From contig NZ_ASJB01000028.1 in NCBI RefSeq assembly GCF_000478275.1, forward strand, positions 355,487 to 419,486: 64,000 nucleotides of DNA, written 5' to 3'. Numbering within the stretch: the first letter of the stretch is position 1; every line of letters begins with the position of its first letter. The position numbers and the translations under genes were made by a program. The stretch comes from Amycolatopsis orientalis DSM 40040 = KCTC 9412. GTDB lineage: Bacteria > Actinomycetota > Actinomycetes > Mycobacteriales > Pseudonocardiaceae. The notes beneath the pieces were generated by a model. The model saw only the letters and a list, made by a program, of their open reading frames with translations. It was not told the DNA's origin and did no database searches. This document shows, piece after piece, positions 8,836-18,705 of the stretch.

Positions 8836-9909
8836 ATGGTCACCGCCCGCGAGGTCGCCCAGCTCTGCGGGGTCTCCGTCGCCACCGTCTCGCGGGTTTT
8901 CAACCGCCCCACCACGGTCAGCGCGCCGACCCGGGAACGCGTCGAACGCGTCGCCCGTGAGCTCGATTTCTCGCCGAACGAATCGGCGCGGGCGCTGTCG
9001 CGGCAGCGGTCGGCGATGATCGGGCTGGTCTGGGACACCGACCACCGCCGCCCCGGCTGGCGGCATCCGTTCCTGCAGGATCTGTTGCTGGGCCTCAAAT
9101 CAGCGTTGAGTTCGCACGGCTACCACCTGCTGCTGCTCGCCACGAGCGACGACGCCCGCAACCGCACCGCCGGCGTCTCCCTCGCCGACCCGATCGCCTA
9201 CGTCGGCATGACGCGCCGCCACCACCTGGCGGGACTGGTGCTGATCGACAGCGGCTCGGACGCCGAGGCGTTCACCGCGTTCGCCCAGTCCGGGCTGCCG
9301 TGCGTCGCGCTCGACGTGGCCGTTTCGGGGCCGAAGGCCACGTACGTGACTTCGGACAACGCCGCCGGTGCGAGCGAAGCCGTCCGGCATCTCGCCGCGC
9401 TCGGGCACGAACGGATCGCCACGCTCACCGGCCCGCACGGCAACGCGCCCGCCACCGCCCGCACCGAGGGCTATCTGCGGGGACTGGCGGACGCGGGCCT
9501 GCCGGTGCGCGACGACTACGTGGTCACCGGCGACTTCTACCGCGGAAGCGGCTTCGCCGGGATGCGGCGGCTGCTCGCCCGCGAGAACCCGCCGACGGCG
9601 GTGTTCGCCGCCAGCGACGAAATGGCGATCGGCGCCCTGCTCGCCGCCCGCGCGGCCGGGCTACGGGTGCCTGACGACCTGGCCATCGTCGGCTTCGATG
9701 ACATCGAGGTCGCGGCACTGGTCGACCCCGCGCTCACCACGGTCGCCCAGGACAAGGCGGAGTTCGGCACCGCGGCGGCCGGGGCGCTGCTGGGCATGAT
9801 CGAGAACGCGGCGGCGCCGGAGCCGGTGCTGCTGCCCACCCGCCTGATCGTCCGCGACTCCTGCGGCGCTCCCCATCGTCAGGCGACGGCCGCCGGGCCC
9901 CTGCTCTGA
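8836..9909 (+). CDS. LacI-family transcriptional regulator
   Basis: A 357-residue repressor. The N-terminal helix-turn-helix contains VAQLCGVSVATVSRVFN, and the hinge helix follows near residues 45-60. The rest is a periplasmic-binding-protein-like effector domain, with the characteristic C-terminal LAIVGFDDIEVAALVDPALTT. It is divergent from the sugar importer/beta-glucosidase operon and most likely represses it until a sugar binds. An AGGAGG ribosome site precedes the ATG. Two different dyads lie in the shared promoter region, and I cannot tell which this protein binds; the one nearest its own gene is the simplest guess. The gene ends exactly where the convergent hydrolase gene ends. Confidence 0.92.
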   Translation: MVTAREVAQLCGVSVATVSRVFNRPTTVSAPTRERVERVARELDFSPNESARALSRQRSAMIGLVWDTDHRRPGWRHPFLQDLLLGLKSALSSHGYHLLLLATSDDARNRTAGVSLADPIAYVGMTRRHHLAGLVLIDSGSDAEAFTAFAQSGLPCVALDVAVSGPKATYVTSDNAAGASEAVRHLAALGHERIATLTGPHGNAPATARTEGYLRGLADAGLPVRDDYVVTGDFYRGSGFAGMRRLLARENPPTAVFAASDEMAIGALLAARAAGLRVPDDLAIVGFDDIEVAALVDPALTTVAQDKAEFGTAAAGALLGMIENAAAPEPVLLPTRLIVRDSCGAPHRQATAAGPLL

Positions 9910-10614
9910 TCACCTCCCGCGTTCGCCCAGCTGGGCGGCCAGATCGAGAAGATTCTCGGCGTGGAAGTCGAAGTGATCGGCCGGTGACGGCGGATCACCG
10001 ACAGGCCTGGCGACGTAGGCGGTGCGCAGCCCGACGCGCTGCGCACCCCGCAGGTCCCACGCGTGGGCGGCGACCATCAGCAGCCGATCCGGCGGGGCAC
10101 CGGACACCTTGACGGCCAGTTCGTAGACCGCCGGATCCGGCTTGTAGGTCCGTGCCTCTTCGGCGGAGAGCGCCTGATGCCAGCGGAGACCCGCGTTGGC
10201 GTTGATCCGGAGCAGGGTTGACCGGCAGGCATTGGACAAGCCGATCAAGGGGTGGTGTTCCGCGAGCCGGGCCAGCCCTTCCACAGTGTCCGGCCAAGGC
10301 GGCAGCCGTTGTCCCGCCGTGGCGAGCGCTTTTCTGTCCTTTTGGGACAGCTCTCCTCGGGATGCTTCAGCGACCAGCCGGGCCGCTTCGCGGTCGAGGA
10401 CGTCGCTGGCGGCGAAGGCCCGGTCGCCTCCGACGATGCGCCGCTGCTCGGTCGCGATATGGCCTTGCCACAGCGCGACCAGCTCGTCCGGTTCGGCTCG
10501 CGGGGCGACCTCTGCGATGGCGGCGCGGATCCCCGCCGGTTCGTCCACGAGCGTGCCGAGTACGTCGAACACCAAAGCGTCGATACCCATGGACGTCACG
10601 ATAGTGAGGTCCAT
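9910..10614 (-). CDS. Haloacid dehalogenase type II-like hydrolase
   Basis: A 234-residue HAD-superfamily hydrolase. Motif I is VFDVLGTLVDE with the nucleophilic Asp. Motif II is IGLSNA, motif III includes the Lys in YKPDP, and motif IV is VAAHAWDLRGA. The order matches (S)-2-haloacid dehalogenases, which cleave C-halogen bonds through an aspartyl ester, although many relatives are phosphatases. The ATG at 10614 is preceded by GGGGAG; an internal Met nine codons in has no ribosome site. Monocistronic, convergent with the LacI gene. Confidence 0.82.
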   Translation of the reverse strand: MDLTIVTSMGIDALVFDVLGTLVDEPAGIRAAIAEVAPRAEPDELVALWQGHIATEQRRIVGGDRAFAASDVLDREAARLVAEASRGELSQKDRKALATAGQRLPPWPDTVEGLARLAEHHPLIGLSNACRSTLLRINANAGLRWHQALSAEEARTYKPDPAVYELAVKVSGAPPDRLLMVAAHAWDLRGAQRVGLRTAYVARPVGDPPSPADHFDFHAENLLDLAAQLGERGR

Positions 10615-10650
10615 GGGTACTCCCCCCGCGTGAGGCCCCGGGCCGCCGTC

Positions 10651-12828
10651 CTACGGCTGGTCGAGGAGGTCCTCGATCTGGATGGGGATGTGCCGGACGC
10701 GGATGCCCGTGGCGTTGTGGACCGCGTTGGCGACCGCCGCCGCCATCCCGACGGTGCCGATCTCCCCCAGCCCCTTCGCGCCGACGGAGTTGTGCAGGGT
10801 GTCCGGGTACTCGACGAAGTGGACACCGACCTCGGGGATGTCCGCGTTCACCGGGATCAGGTAGCCCGCGAGGTCACCGTTGGCGAAGCGTCCGTTGGCC
10901 TCGATCTCCAGCCCTTCGTGCAGGGCGGCCGACACACCCCAGATCATGCCGCCGATGATCTGGCTACGGGCCGCCGTCGGGTTGATGATCCGGCCCGCGT
11001 CGAACACGCCGAGCATGCGGGACACCCGGATCTCGCGCGTCCACCTGTGCACGCGGACCTCGCAGAACTGGGCGCCGAACGAGCTGAACGAATGCTTGGT
11101 CAGCTCCTCGCCGGGGGCCGACGAACCGGTCACCGTGATCGACGGGCGGTTCAGGGCCCGCAGCAGCTCGCCGAAGGTCATCGTCCGGTCGCCCGCCAGA
11201 ACCCGGCCGTCCGCATAGGACACGTCCATCCCGTCGAACGGCGCGCCCGGGGCCGCCGCCAGGGTCAGCAGGTCGTCGATCGCCTTGGCGGCGGCGATCA
11301 TGATGGCCGATCCCGCGCTCGCGGTGGCGGTCGAACCACCGGAGAGCCCGCCGGACGGCAGCGCCGAATCACCGAGCCGCGGCACGACCCTGTCCGGTGA
11401 GATGTCCAGCGATTCCGCGCCCACCAAGGAAAGTACGGTCAGCAGGCCGGTTCCCGGATCCGCACCGCTGGTCGCGACGACGGCCGTGTCGTCGGGCCGC
11501 AGGGTGATCTCGATGGTGGCCGGGAACCGCAGAGCGGGGAACATCGCGGTGGCCGTGCCCAGCCCCACGAGCCAGTCGCCGTCGGTCCGCCCTCCGGGCG
11601 AGCGATCCGCCCAGCCGAACCGGGCCGCGCCGACGCGGAAGCATTCGTCGAGATGCTTGCTCGACCATTGCAGGTCTTTGCCGGGCGGCGCGGTGGAGTT
11701 GTTCCGCAGCCGCAGCTCGATCGGATCCATGCCCAGCGCGACCGCCAGCTCGTCGATCGCGCTCTCCAGCGCGAAGGATCCGGGCGCCTCACCGGGCGCC
11801 CGCATGAAGGTGGTCGGCGGGATGTGCAGCGGCACCATCTTCTGGCTGATGGCGAGATTCCGGGTGGCGTACCACTCCCGCGACGTGCCGTGCGAAGTCG
11901 GCTCGACGAACGACCGGTCCGCCGCGGTGCTGCACCACGAGTCGTGCCGCAGCGCGTTGAGCGTGCCGTCATGGTCCGCGCCGAGGGCGATCTTCTGCAC
12001 GGTCGCGGCCCGGCCCGCGGTCGCGGTGAAGACCTGCTCCCGGCTGAGCGCGGCCTTGACCGGCCGGTCGAGGACCCTCGCCGCCGCCGCGGCCAGGAAC
12101 GCGGGCGCGGACGTACGGGCCTTGCCGCCGAACGCGCCGCCCACGAACGGGTTCACGGCGTGCACCTCGGACGGTTTCAGGTCCAGTGCCCCGGCCAGCT
12201 CCGCCGCCTGCAGGTCGGATCCCTGGTTGCCGCTGTGGATCGTCAGGCCGTCGGGGCCCCAGACCGCGACCGCGGAATGCGGTTCCATCGCGGCGTGATG
12301 CTGGGTCGCCGTGGTGTACGTGGCCTCGACGACCACCGGGCTCGCCGCCAGCGCGTCCTCGATGGACTCGACGCCGGGGGCGAGTACCTCCAGCGACGGC
12401 GGCGCGCCGTCCCTCGCGGCGGGTGCGTCTTCGGCGGAGGCGAGGCCGTCTTCGAGTGACGTCAGCGCGGGCCTGGTCCGGTAGGAGACCTTGACGAGCA
12501 TCGCCGCGTCGCGGGCCTGTTCGTAGGTCTCGGCGACCACGAAACCGATCGGCTGGCCGTAGCAGGCGACTTCCTTGTCCTGCAACGGAACCCACGTCTC
12601 GCCGAAGAACGGCGACACCGGGGTGCGCAGCTCGAGCGGGTCGAACGGCGAATACACGCCGAGCACGCCCGGAGCGCTCTTCGCGTCCGTGACGTCCATG
12701 GCCTCGATCTCGCCGTGGGCGATCGTGCTGAGCACGACATAGCCGTGCGCCATCCCGGGGAAGGTGTGGTCCGCTCCGTACTCGGCCCGGCCGGTGACCT
12801 TCAGCGGCCCGTCCACCCTGCTGGTCAT
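10651..12828 (-). CDS. Molybdenum hydroxylase, molybdopterin-binding large subunit (XdhA/YagR type)
   Basis: A 725-residue subunit of a xanthine dehydrogenase-family enzyme. The N-terminal part begins SRVDGPLKVTGRAEYGADH, the usual start of this subunit. The conserved Moco-site loop GGAFGGKARTS is present, and the catalytic Glu is in KGLGEIGTVG near the C-terminus. It would hydroxylate an aldehyde or N-heterocycle using water. It overlaps the FAD-subunit stop by one base (TGATG). The three subunits resemble E. coli YagTSR (PaoABC) in order and size. Without a chaperone gene or Tat signal here, the cellular site is unclear. Confidence 0.9.
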   Translation of the reverse strand: MTSRVDGPLKVTGRAEYGADHTFPGMAHGYVVLSTIAHGEIEAMDVTDAKSAPGVLGVYSPFDPLELRTPVSPFFGETWVPLQDKEVACYGQPIGFVVAETYEQARDAAMLVKVSYRTRPALTSLEDGLASAEDAPAARDGAPPSLEVLAPGVESIEDALAASPVVVEATYTTATQHHAAMEPHSAVAVWGPDGLTIHSGNQGSDLQAAELAGALDLKPSEVHAVNPFVGGAFGGKARTSAPAFLAAAAARVLDRPVKAALSREQVFTATAGRAATVQKIALGADHDGTLNALRHDSWCSTAADRSFVEPTSHGTSREWYATRNLAISQKMVPLHIPPTTFMRAPGEAPGSFALESAIDELAVALGMDPIELRLRNNSTAPPGKDLQWSSKHLDECFRVGAARFGWADRSPGGRTDGDWLVGLGTATAMFPALRFPATIEITLRPDDTAVVATSGADPGTGLLTVLSLVGAESLDISPDRVVPRLGDSALPSGGLSGGSTATASAGSAIMIAAAKAIDDLLTLAAAPGAPFDGMDVSYADGRVLAGDRTMTFGELLRALNRPSITVTGSSAPGEELTKHSFSSFGAQFCEVRVHRWTREIRVSRMLGVFDAGRIINPTAARSQIIGGMIWGVSAALHEGLEIEANGRFANGDLAGYLIPVNADIPEVGVHFVEYPDTLHNSVGAKGLGEIGTVGMAAAVANAVHNATGIRVRHIPIQIEDLLDQP

Positions 12829-13787
12829 CAGCGGCTCCCCTCGGTCAGTTCGAGCAGTGCGCGGACGATCGTCCGGCGCAGCAACGGCACCTTGAACCCG
12901 TTCGCGGACAACGGCCTGGCGCCTTCACCGGCCCGCGCCGCGGCGGCTTCGAAGGCGGCGACGGTCGCGGGCGCGCCGCGCAGGGCCGCCTCGACCTCGG
13001 GCAGCCGCCACGGCACGGTCCCGACGCCGCCGGCCGCGATCCTGGCGTCGACGACGCGCGAGTCCTCGACGTGCAGCGCGACCGCGGCCGAGCACAGCGC
13101 GAATTCGTAGGACTGGCGGTCCCGCACCTTGACGTAGGTGGAGTTCGCCGCCCACTCCAGCGGCGGAACCACGACCTCGGCGATCAGTTCACCGGGACGC
13201 AGGTCGTTCTCCACGTCGGGGGTGTCCCCGGGCAGGCGGTAGAACGAGCCCAGCGCGACGGTGCGGCTCCCGGTGGCGCCGACCAGCCGGAGTTCCGCGT
13301 CGAGCGCGACCAGGGCGACCGCCACGTCGCTGGCGTGGGTCGCCGCGCACGAGTCGCTCGTACCCAGCACGGCGTGCATCCGGTTGGCGCCCGAGAGCGC
13401 CGGGCAGCCGCTGCCGGGCTCACGCCGGTTGCACGGCATGGCGACGTCGCGGAAGTACGTGCAGCGCGTGCGCTGCATCAGGTTCCCGCCGATACTGGCC
13501 ATGTTCCGGATCTGCTGGGACGCGCTGAGCAGGAGCGCCCGGGAGATCACCGGATACACGCCGGGATGCCCGGCGATGTCGCTCATCCGTTCCAGCGCGC
13601 CGATCCGCAGCCCGTCGGCGGTGTCGATACCGCGTAACGGCACCTCGTTGATGTCCAGGACCCGCTGGGGTGCCAGGACATCGAGCTTCATCAGGTCGAC
13701 AAGGGTCGTCCCGCCCGCCAGGAAGGTGCCCGGCGAGGCGACCGCGGCTTCGACGGTCGCGGGAGCGGTCAGCTCAAAGGGTCGCAT
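12828..13787 (-). CDS. Molybdenum hydroxylase, FAD-binding medium subunit
   Basis: A 319-residue subunit. It begins [17 protein letters not shown] and has the FAD pyrophosphate loop [14 protein letters not shown], then [17 protein letters not shown]. The CR residues and the later cluster [15 protein letters not shown] suggest an additional iron-sulfur cluster, as in PaoB. It passes electrons from the [2Fe-2S] subunit to the acceptor. Its start lies inside the end of the [2Fe-2S] gene (14-base overlap). Confidence 0.9.
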   Translation of the reverse strand: MRPFELTAPATVEAAVASPGTFLAGGTTLVDLMKLDVLAPQRVLDINEVPLRGIDTADGLRIGALERMSDIAGHPGVYPVISRALLLSASQQIRNMASIGGNLMQRTRCTYFRDVAMPCNRREPGSGCPALSGANRMHAVLGTSDSCAATHASDVAVALVALDAELRLVGATGSRTVALGSFYRLPGDTPDVENDLRPGELIAEVVVPPLEWAANSTYVKVRDRQSYEFALCSAAVALHVEDSRVVDARIAAGGVGTVPWRLPEVEAALRGAPATVAAFEAAAARAGEGARPLSANGFKVPLLRRTIVRALLELTEGSR

Positions 13788-14226
13788 CGGTCCGCCTCGC
13801 CTGCTCGACCGCCGCGACGATGTTCGGATAGGCCGCGCACCGGCAGAGGTTGCCGGACATGAACTCCCGGACGTCGCGGACGTCCTGCTCGACGGCGGCG
13901 ACCGCCGACATGATCTGGCCGGAGGTGCAGAAACCGCACTGCAGGGCGTCCTGGTCGACGAAGGCCTGCTGCACCGGATGCAATTCGTCCCCTGTGGACA
14001 GTGCTTCGACGGTGGTCACCGGCTGTTTCACGGTGGCGGCCAGGGTGAGGCAGGCGAGCACCGGCCGTCCGGCGACGTGCACCGTGCAGGCGCCGCACTG
14101 CCCCCGGTCACAGCCCTTCTTGGGGCCCGTGATCGCGAGCCGCTCCCGCAGCGCGTCCAGCAGCGTCACACCGGGATCGACACTCAGGTGTTCCGTCCTG
14201 CCATTGACTTCTAGTGAGATGTCCAC
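13774..14226 (-). CDS. Molybdenum hydroxylase, [2Fe-2S] small subunit
   Basis: A 150-residue subunit with two [2Fe-2S] sites. The N-terminal ferredoxin-like cluster is [10 protein letters not shown] with a later Cys, and the C-terminal cluster is [10 protein letters not shown] followed by NLCRCAAY. It carries electrons between Moco and FAD. The start is GTG at 14226 with GGAAGGG five bases upstream. There is no Tat signal, unlike E. coli PaoA, so a cytoplasmic enzyme is likely. First gene of the three-gene unit, divergent from the TetR gene. Confidence 0.92.
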   Translation of the reverse strand: MDISLEVNGRTEHLSVDPGVTLLDALRERLAITGPKKGCDRGQCGACTVHVAGRPVLACLTLAATVKQPVTTVEALSTGDELHPVQQAFVDQDALQCGFCTSGQIMSAVAAVEQDVRDVREFMSGNLCRCAAYPNIVAAVEQARRTDATL

Positions 14227-14306
14227 TGGGTCCCTTCCGCGGATCGTCGCGGCCGGGTGGCCGGACGGCGTAGGTTTGTGGTGGGTGAGCCGGTCTCGGA
14301 ATGAAC

Positions 14307-14325
14307 CGGATATTCATCCGCTTCG
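14307..14325. promoter_or_regulatory. Tandem dyad operator, site 1
   Basis: CGGATATTCATCCGCTTCG: inverted arms CGGAT/ATCCG around four bases, followed by CTTCG. An identical arrangement recurs 32 bases on. It sits between the molybdenum hydroxylase operon and the divergent TetR gene and is a candidate site for that regulator. Confidence 0.6.
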
Positions 14326-14338
14326 TTTTTCACGCTAT

Positions 14339-14357
14339 CGGATCGCAATCCGCTTCG
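14339..14357. promoter_or_regulatory. Tandem dyad operator, site 2
   Basis: CGGATCGCAATCCGCTTCG: same arms and same CTTCG tail as site 1, with only the four-base spacer changed. The centres are 32 bases (about three helical turns) apart, so two dimers could bind on one face. Confidence 0.6.
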
Positions 14358-14443
14358 CAACGCCGCTTTTCCTGGAGTCGCTCCAGGTCGCGCGGGTCCC
14401 TCGGCTACATTCACGGTGAAGGGATCGGCGGACGGGAGAGACC

Positions 14444-15019
14444 ATGACGACGGGATCGGTCAGCCCCCGGCGTGCGGACACCCGGCGCAACCACGAGCGC
14501 ATCCTCGCCACGGCGGCGAAGTCACTGGCCCGCTCGGGCGAGGTTTCGTTCAACGCCATCGCGAAGCAGGCCGAGGTCGGGGTCGGCACGGTGTACCGGC
14601 ACTTCCCCACCCCGGAGGCCCTCATCCTGGCGGTCTACCGCCGCGAAGTGAGCCAGCTCGTCGACGTCGTGCCGAAGCTGCTCAAGGAGCACGCCCCGGA
14701 AGAGGCCTTCCGGGTCTGGACGACCGATCACCTGGCGCACTACATGATGACCAAGCGCGGCCTGGCCGACGCCCTGCGCACCGCGACGGCCTCACGCGGG
14801 CAGCTGCCCGCGAACGCCTACGAGGCCATGGTCGGCGCGGTCGCCACCCTGCTGAAGGCCAACGTCGAGGCCGGCACCGTCCGCGCGGACCTGGCGCCCG
14901 AGACCGTGCTGCGCGGACTGGGCGGCCTGCTCTACCTCGATCCGGACGGCGAGTGGCGACGCGACGTCGCGAACCTCGTGGACCTGCTGTGGCACGGAAT
15001 GGGCACCGGCAGGAGCTGA
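14444..15019 (+). CDS. TetR-family regulator
   Basis: A 191-residue regulator. The N-terminal HTH is FNAIAKQAEVGVGTVYRHFPTPEAL, the classic TetR recognition helix, and the ligand domain includes SRGQLPANAYEAMVGAV. GGGAGAG lies just before the ATG. It is divergent from the molybdenum hydroxylase genes and probably represses them, with the two CGGAT-n4-ATCCG dyads as candidate sites. Its TGA stop is also the first three bases of a 75-base palindromic repeat. Confidence 0.9.
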   Translation: MTTGSVSPRRADTRRNHERILATAAKSLARSGEVSFNAIAKQAEVGVGTVYRHFPTPEALILAVYRREVSQLVDVVPKLLKEHAPEEAFRVWTTDHLAHYMMTKRGLADALRTATASRGQLPANAYEAMVGAVATLLKANVEAGTVRADLAPETVLRGLGGLLYLDPDGEWRRDVANLVDLLWHGMGTGRS

Positions 15020-15091
15020 AGGGCGCTTTCCCCTCATCACATGCGGGGAAAGCGCCCTTCACCGCATGCGATGCGGGGAAAGCGCCCTTCA
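15017..15091. repeat. 75-base modular palindromic repeat, copy 2
   Basis: One left arm TGAAGGGCGCTTTCCCC and two right arms GGGGAAAGCGCCCTTCA separated by CCGCATGCGATGC. Its left end supplies the TGA stop of the TetR gene. Its right end (TCA) supplies the TGA stop of the convergent ABC permease gene. The hairpin between the left arm and either right arm could act as a two-way terminator. Confidence 0.88.
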
Positions 15092-15850
15092 GGAGACCTT
15101 GCGGCGGTAGGTGACCGTGGCGAAGAAGTACGCGACGACGAGGATCCCGACGCACCAGGCGAGCGCGATCCAGATGTCGTCCCCGACCGGCTGCCGCGCG
15201 AACAGGGCGCGGATGGCGTTCACGATCGACGTGACCGGCTGGTGCTCGGCGAACCAGCGCACCGGGCCGGGCATGGTGCCGGTGGGCACGAACGCCGAGC
15301 TGAGGAACGGCAGGAAGATCAGCGGGTAGGAGAACGCGCTCCCGCCTTCCGCCGTCTTCGCCGAAAGACCGGCGATCACCGCGATCCACGTCAGCGCCAA
15401 GGTGAACAGGAGCAGGATGCCGGTGACGGCGAGCCAGGCCGTCACTCCCGCGCTCGACCGGAAGCCCATGAGGAGCGCGACGCCCACGACGATCACGAGC
15501 GAGATCAGGTTGGCGACCATCGACGTCAGCACATGCGCCCACAGCACACCCGACCGGGCGATCGGCAGGGACTGGAAGCGCTCGAAGATCCCGCCCTTCA
15601 TGTCGTTGAAGAGCCGCAGCGCGGTATAGGCGACGCCCGAGGCGACCGTGATCAGCAGGATGCCGGGCAGCATGTAGTTCACGTACGAACCCGACCCGGT
15701 GTTGATCGCGCCGCCGAACACGTAGACGAACATCAGCATCATGGCGACCGGCATGACCGCCGTCGTGATGATGGTGTCCGGGCTGCGGGTGATGTGACGC
15801 AGGGACCGTCCGGTCAGGACAGTGGTGTCGCCGAGGACATGAGTGGCCAT
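15089..15850 (-). CDS. ABC-2 type exporter permease (DrrB-like)
   Basis: A 253-residue membrane protein with six predicted spans. A conserved stretch GIFERFQSLPIARSGVLWAH follows the second span, typical of daunorubicin-resistance type permeases. It pairs with the ATPase encoded 11 bases upstream to export a drug or lipid-like compound. No biosynthetic genes adjoin, so the substrate is open. The stop lies in the 75-base repeat. Confidence 0.88.
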   Translation of the reverse strand: MATHVLGDTTVLTGRSLRHITRSPDTIITTAVMPVAMMLMFVYVFGGAINTGSGSYVNYMLPGILLITVASGVAYTALRLFNDMKGGIFERFQSLPIARSGVLWAHVLTSMVANLISLVIVVGVALLMGFRSSAGVTAWLAVTGILLLFTLALTWIAVIAGLSAKTAEGGSAFSYPLIFLPFLSSAFVPTGTMPGPVRWFAEHQPVTSIVNAIRALFARQPVGDDIWIALAWCVGILVVAYFFATVTYRRKVS

Positions 15851-15861
15851 CGTCGTTTCCC

Positions 15862-16649
<788 letters not shown>

Positions 16650-16653
<4 letters not shown>

Positions 16654-17078
16654 CGGGTGCCCCCGTTCTCTTTCCCAGCGGCCCGGTCGATGGCCCCGAT
16701 CAGCCGTTCCCGCTCCCGGGCGACGTAGCCGCCTTTCTCGTGGTTCCGGATCAGCGCGTCCACGAATTCCACCGGGTCGTTCCCGACGATCCGGCGGATC
16801 GGCGCCCCGTCCGCCGCGGCCCGCTCGAACAGGTCGGCGACCTCCTCGAACAGCGAAGTCGCACTCTCGCCGTCCGTCGGCCCGAAGTGCATCAGGTACC
16901 GCTCGATCCCGTCGACTGCCGCCCGGTAGTCCGGCGGAAGCTGCTTCACGCGCGCCTTGTACTGACGCCATCGCCGCTTGTCCCCGATCACCTGCGAGAG
17001 GAACCTCGAGATGAAGTTGCCCGTTTCCGTGTCGGACGTAGTCACTTTCGGGGTGCCACCCGTGCCCGCTTCGTTCAT
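16650..17078 (-). CDS. DUF1048 family protein
   Basis: A 142-residue soluble helical protein. The core DKRRWRQYKARVKQLPPDYRAAVDGIERYLMHFG matches what I know of DUF1048 proteins, which sit beside PadR regulators and DrrAB-type exporters in actinobacteria and firmicutes. Function unknown. It leads the three-gene exporter operon and overlaps the ATPase start by four bases. No PadR gene is present here. An ATG four codons upstream (17090) is an alternative start; the ribosome sites do not decide. Confidence 0.72.
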
Positions 17079-17196
17079 GCCGCCCACCATCACCTGGCGT
17101 CCTGACACGGCGCTGACACGGCACTGACACCGCCCCGGCACAGTGCGGCGTAGACGGGCGAAATCTTGACCTTCGATGTGACGGGTGCCATAGTTG

Positions 17197-17210
17197 TCGA
17201 AGCGCTTCGA
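17197..17210. promoter_or_regulatory. Perfect dyad upstream of GH5 cellulase
   Basis: TCGAAGCGCTTCGA, a perfect 14-base dyad with the AGCGCT core, about 97 bases before the cellulase ATG. The core matches CebR-type boxes (GAGCGCTC) but the flanks differ. A LacI-family repressor site is the likely reading. Confidence 0.55.
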
Positions 17211-17306
17211 AACTGCCCCGCATCCCATCCGCGCGAAGTCGCTTTTCGCAGGAATCACGATGCCAGCCACAAGGCACATACCTCACCGAAAGTGAGTAAA
17301 CGACCT

Positions 17307-18509
17307 ATGGGTTCGCGAGCAAGAAAGATCAGAGTCGCTCTCCTTGCCGCCGCCATGGCGGCCACCGGATCCTTCTCCGGCGTGGCAAGTCAGGCATCAG
17401 CCGAGACAAGAATGCAGCTCAACGCCGCCCAGATCGTGGCGGACATGGGCGCGGGCTGGAATCTGGGAAACCAGCTGGAAGCCAACTCGAACGGATATCC
17501 CAGCGAAACGGCCTGGGGCCAGCCCACGGTGACGCAAGCACTCATCGACAAGGTCAAAGCGGCCGGATTCAAAACGATTCGCATTCCGGTCTCCTATTTG
17601 AACAACATAGGACCAGGGCCGGACTTCACCATAAGCCCAGGCTGGCTGAACCGGATCCAGCAAGTCGTGAACTATGCCTACAACCGCGGCCTCTACGTGC
17701 TGATCAACATGCACGGCGACGGCTACAAGACCATCAACGGCTCGTGGCTGATCTGCGATTCGTCCGCCCAGGCGGCGATCAAGGCCAAGTACCAGAAGGT
17801 CTGGCAGCAGATCGCGACCAGGTTCCAAGGCTATGACCAGCACCTGATCCTGGAATCGATGAACGAGGAGTTCGACGGGCAGTTCGGCCGCCCGACCCAG
17901 CCGTGTTACTCGAACATCAACGCCTACAACCAGATCTTCGTCGACACGGTGCGCAAAGCAGGTGGGAACAACACCACGAGGTGGCTGCTCGTCCCCGGCT
18001 GGAACACCAACATCGACTACACCGCCGGGAACTACGGCTTCACGCTGCCGACCGACCAGTATCGGTCCCCTTCCATCCCCAGCACCGAACAGCGGATCAT
18101 GATCTCCGTTCACTACTACAGCCCGTGGGACTTCGCCGGGGAGGAAAGCGGCACCATCACACAGTGGGGCCGGGCGGCGACCAACCCGGCGAAGAAGTCC
18201 ACCTGGGGGCAGGAGGACTACCTGGACTCCCAGCTGAAGCTGATGTACGACAAGTTCGTCACGCGCGGGTATCCGGTGGTCGTCGGCGAATACGGGTCGA
18301 TCGACAAGTCGTCGTTCGATTCCTCCAACAACAGGTACCGCGCGGACTTCGCCCGCGCCATCGTGTCCACCTCGAAGAAGTACGGAGCGGTCTCCGTGTA
18401 CTGGGACAACGGCGCGAACGGACGCTACGGCTTCGGCCTGTTCGACCGGCGCTCGTACGCGGTGACCCAGCAGGGCATCATCGACGCCGTCATGGCGGGA
18501 CTTCGGTAG
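17307..18509 (+). CDS. Secreted GH5 cellulase (endoglucanase)
   Basis: A 400-residue exported family 5 glycosidase. The Sec signal peptide (RARKIRV, hydrophobic core, ASA at about residue 32) is followed directly by the catalytic domain GAGWNLGNQLEAN. The acid/base is E187 in ESMNEEFDG and the nucleophile E328 in VVGEYGSIDK. It should cleave internal beta-1,4-glucan bonds. There is no carbohydrate-binding module, which is short for actinobacterial cellulases. It stands alone on the plus strand. Products could feed the cellobiose-type importer at 4-9 kb, and both promoters carry AGCGCT-core dyads. The ATG at 17307 is chosen because the signal peptide starts there; the ribosome site GTGAG is weak. 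Confidence 0.9.
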   Translation: MGSRARKIRVALLAAAMAATGSFSGVASQASAETRMQLNAAQIVADMGAGWNLGNQLEANSNGYPSETAWGQPTVTQALIDKVKAAGFKTIRIPVSYLNNIGPGPDFTISPGWLNRIQQVVNYAYNRGLYVLINMHGDGYKTINGSWLICDSSAQAAIKAKYQKVWQQIATRFQGYDQHLILESMNEEFDGQFGRPTQPCYSNINAYNQIFVDTVRKAGGNNTTRWLLVPGWNTNIDYTAGNYGFTLPTDQYRSPSIPSTEQRIMISVHYYSPWDFAGEESGTITQWGRAATNPAKKSTWGQEDYLDSQLKLMYDKFVTRGYPVVVGEYGSIDKSSFDSSNNRYRADFARAIVSTSKKYGAVSVYWDNGANGRYGFGLFDRRSYAVTQQGIIDAVMAGLR

Positions 18510-18612
18510 CAGCAGTTCGTCGCACACCGGCACCCTGGCGACATCCGCCCGCGCGCCGCGAGTCCAGGCTGACCAGGGATCGTGCCCACCCGGCTACGCG
18601 CGGCTGTGTCCT

Positions 18613-18651
18613 GAAGGCCCCCTTTGAGACGGTGGACCAAAGGGGGCCTTC
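18613..18651. terminator. Hairpin between convergent glycosidase genes
   Basis: Perfect 14-base stem GAAGGCCCCCTTTG/CAAAGGGGGCCTTC with an 11-base loop, midway in the 196-base gap between the GH5 and GH43 stops. No T-run follows, but the position suits a two-way terminator. Its GAAGG start is related in style to the 75-base repeats. Confidence 0.6.
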
Positions 18652-18705
18652 GAGACGCCTTCCACCCGACCCTCTGCCGTGCAAGGGCGCACCTTCAGAT
18701 CGGCC

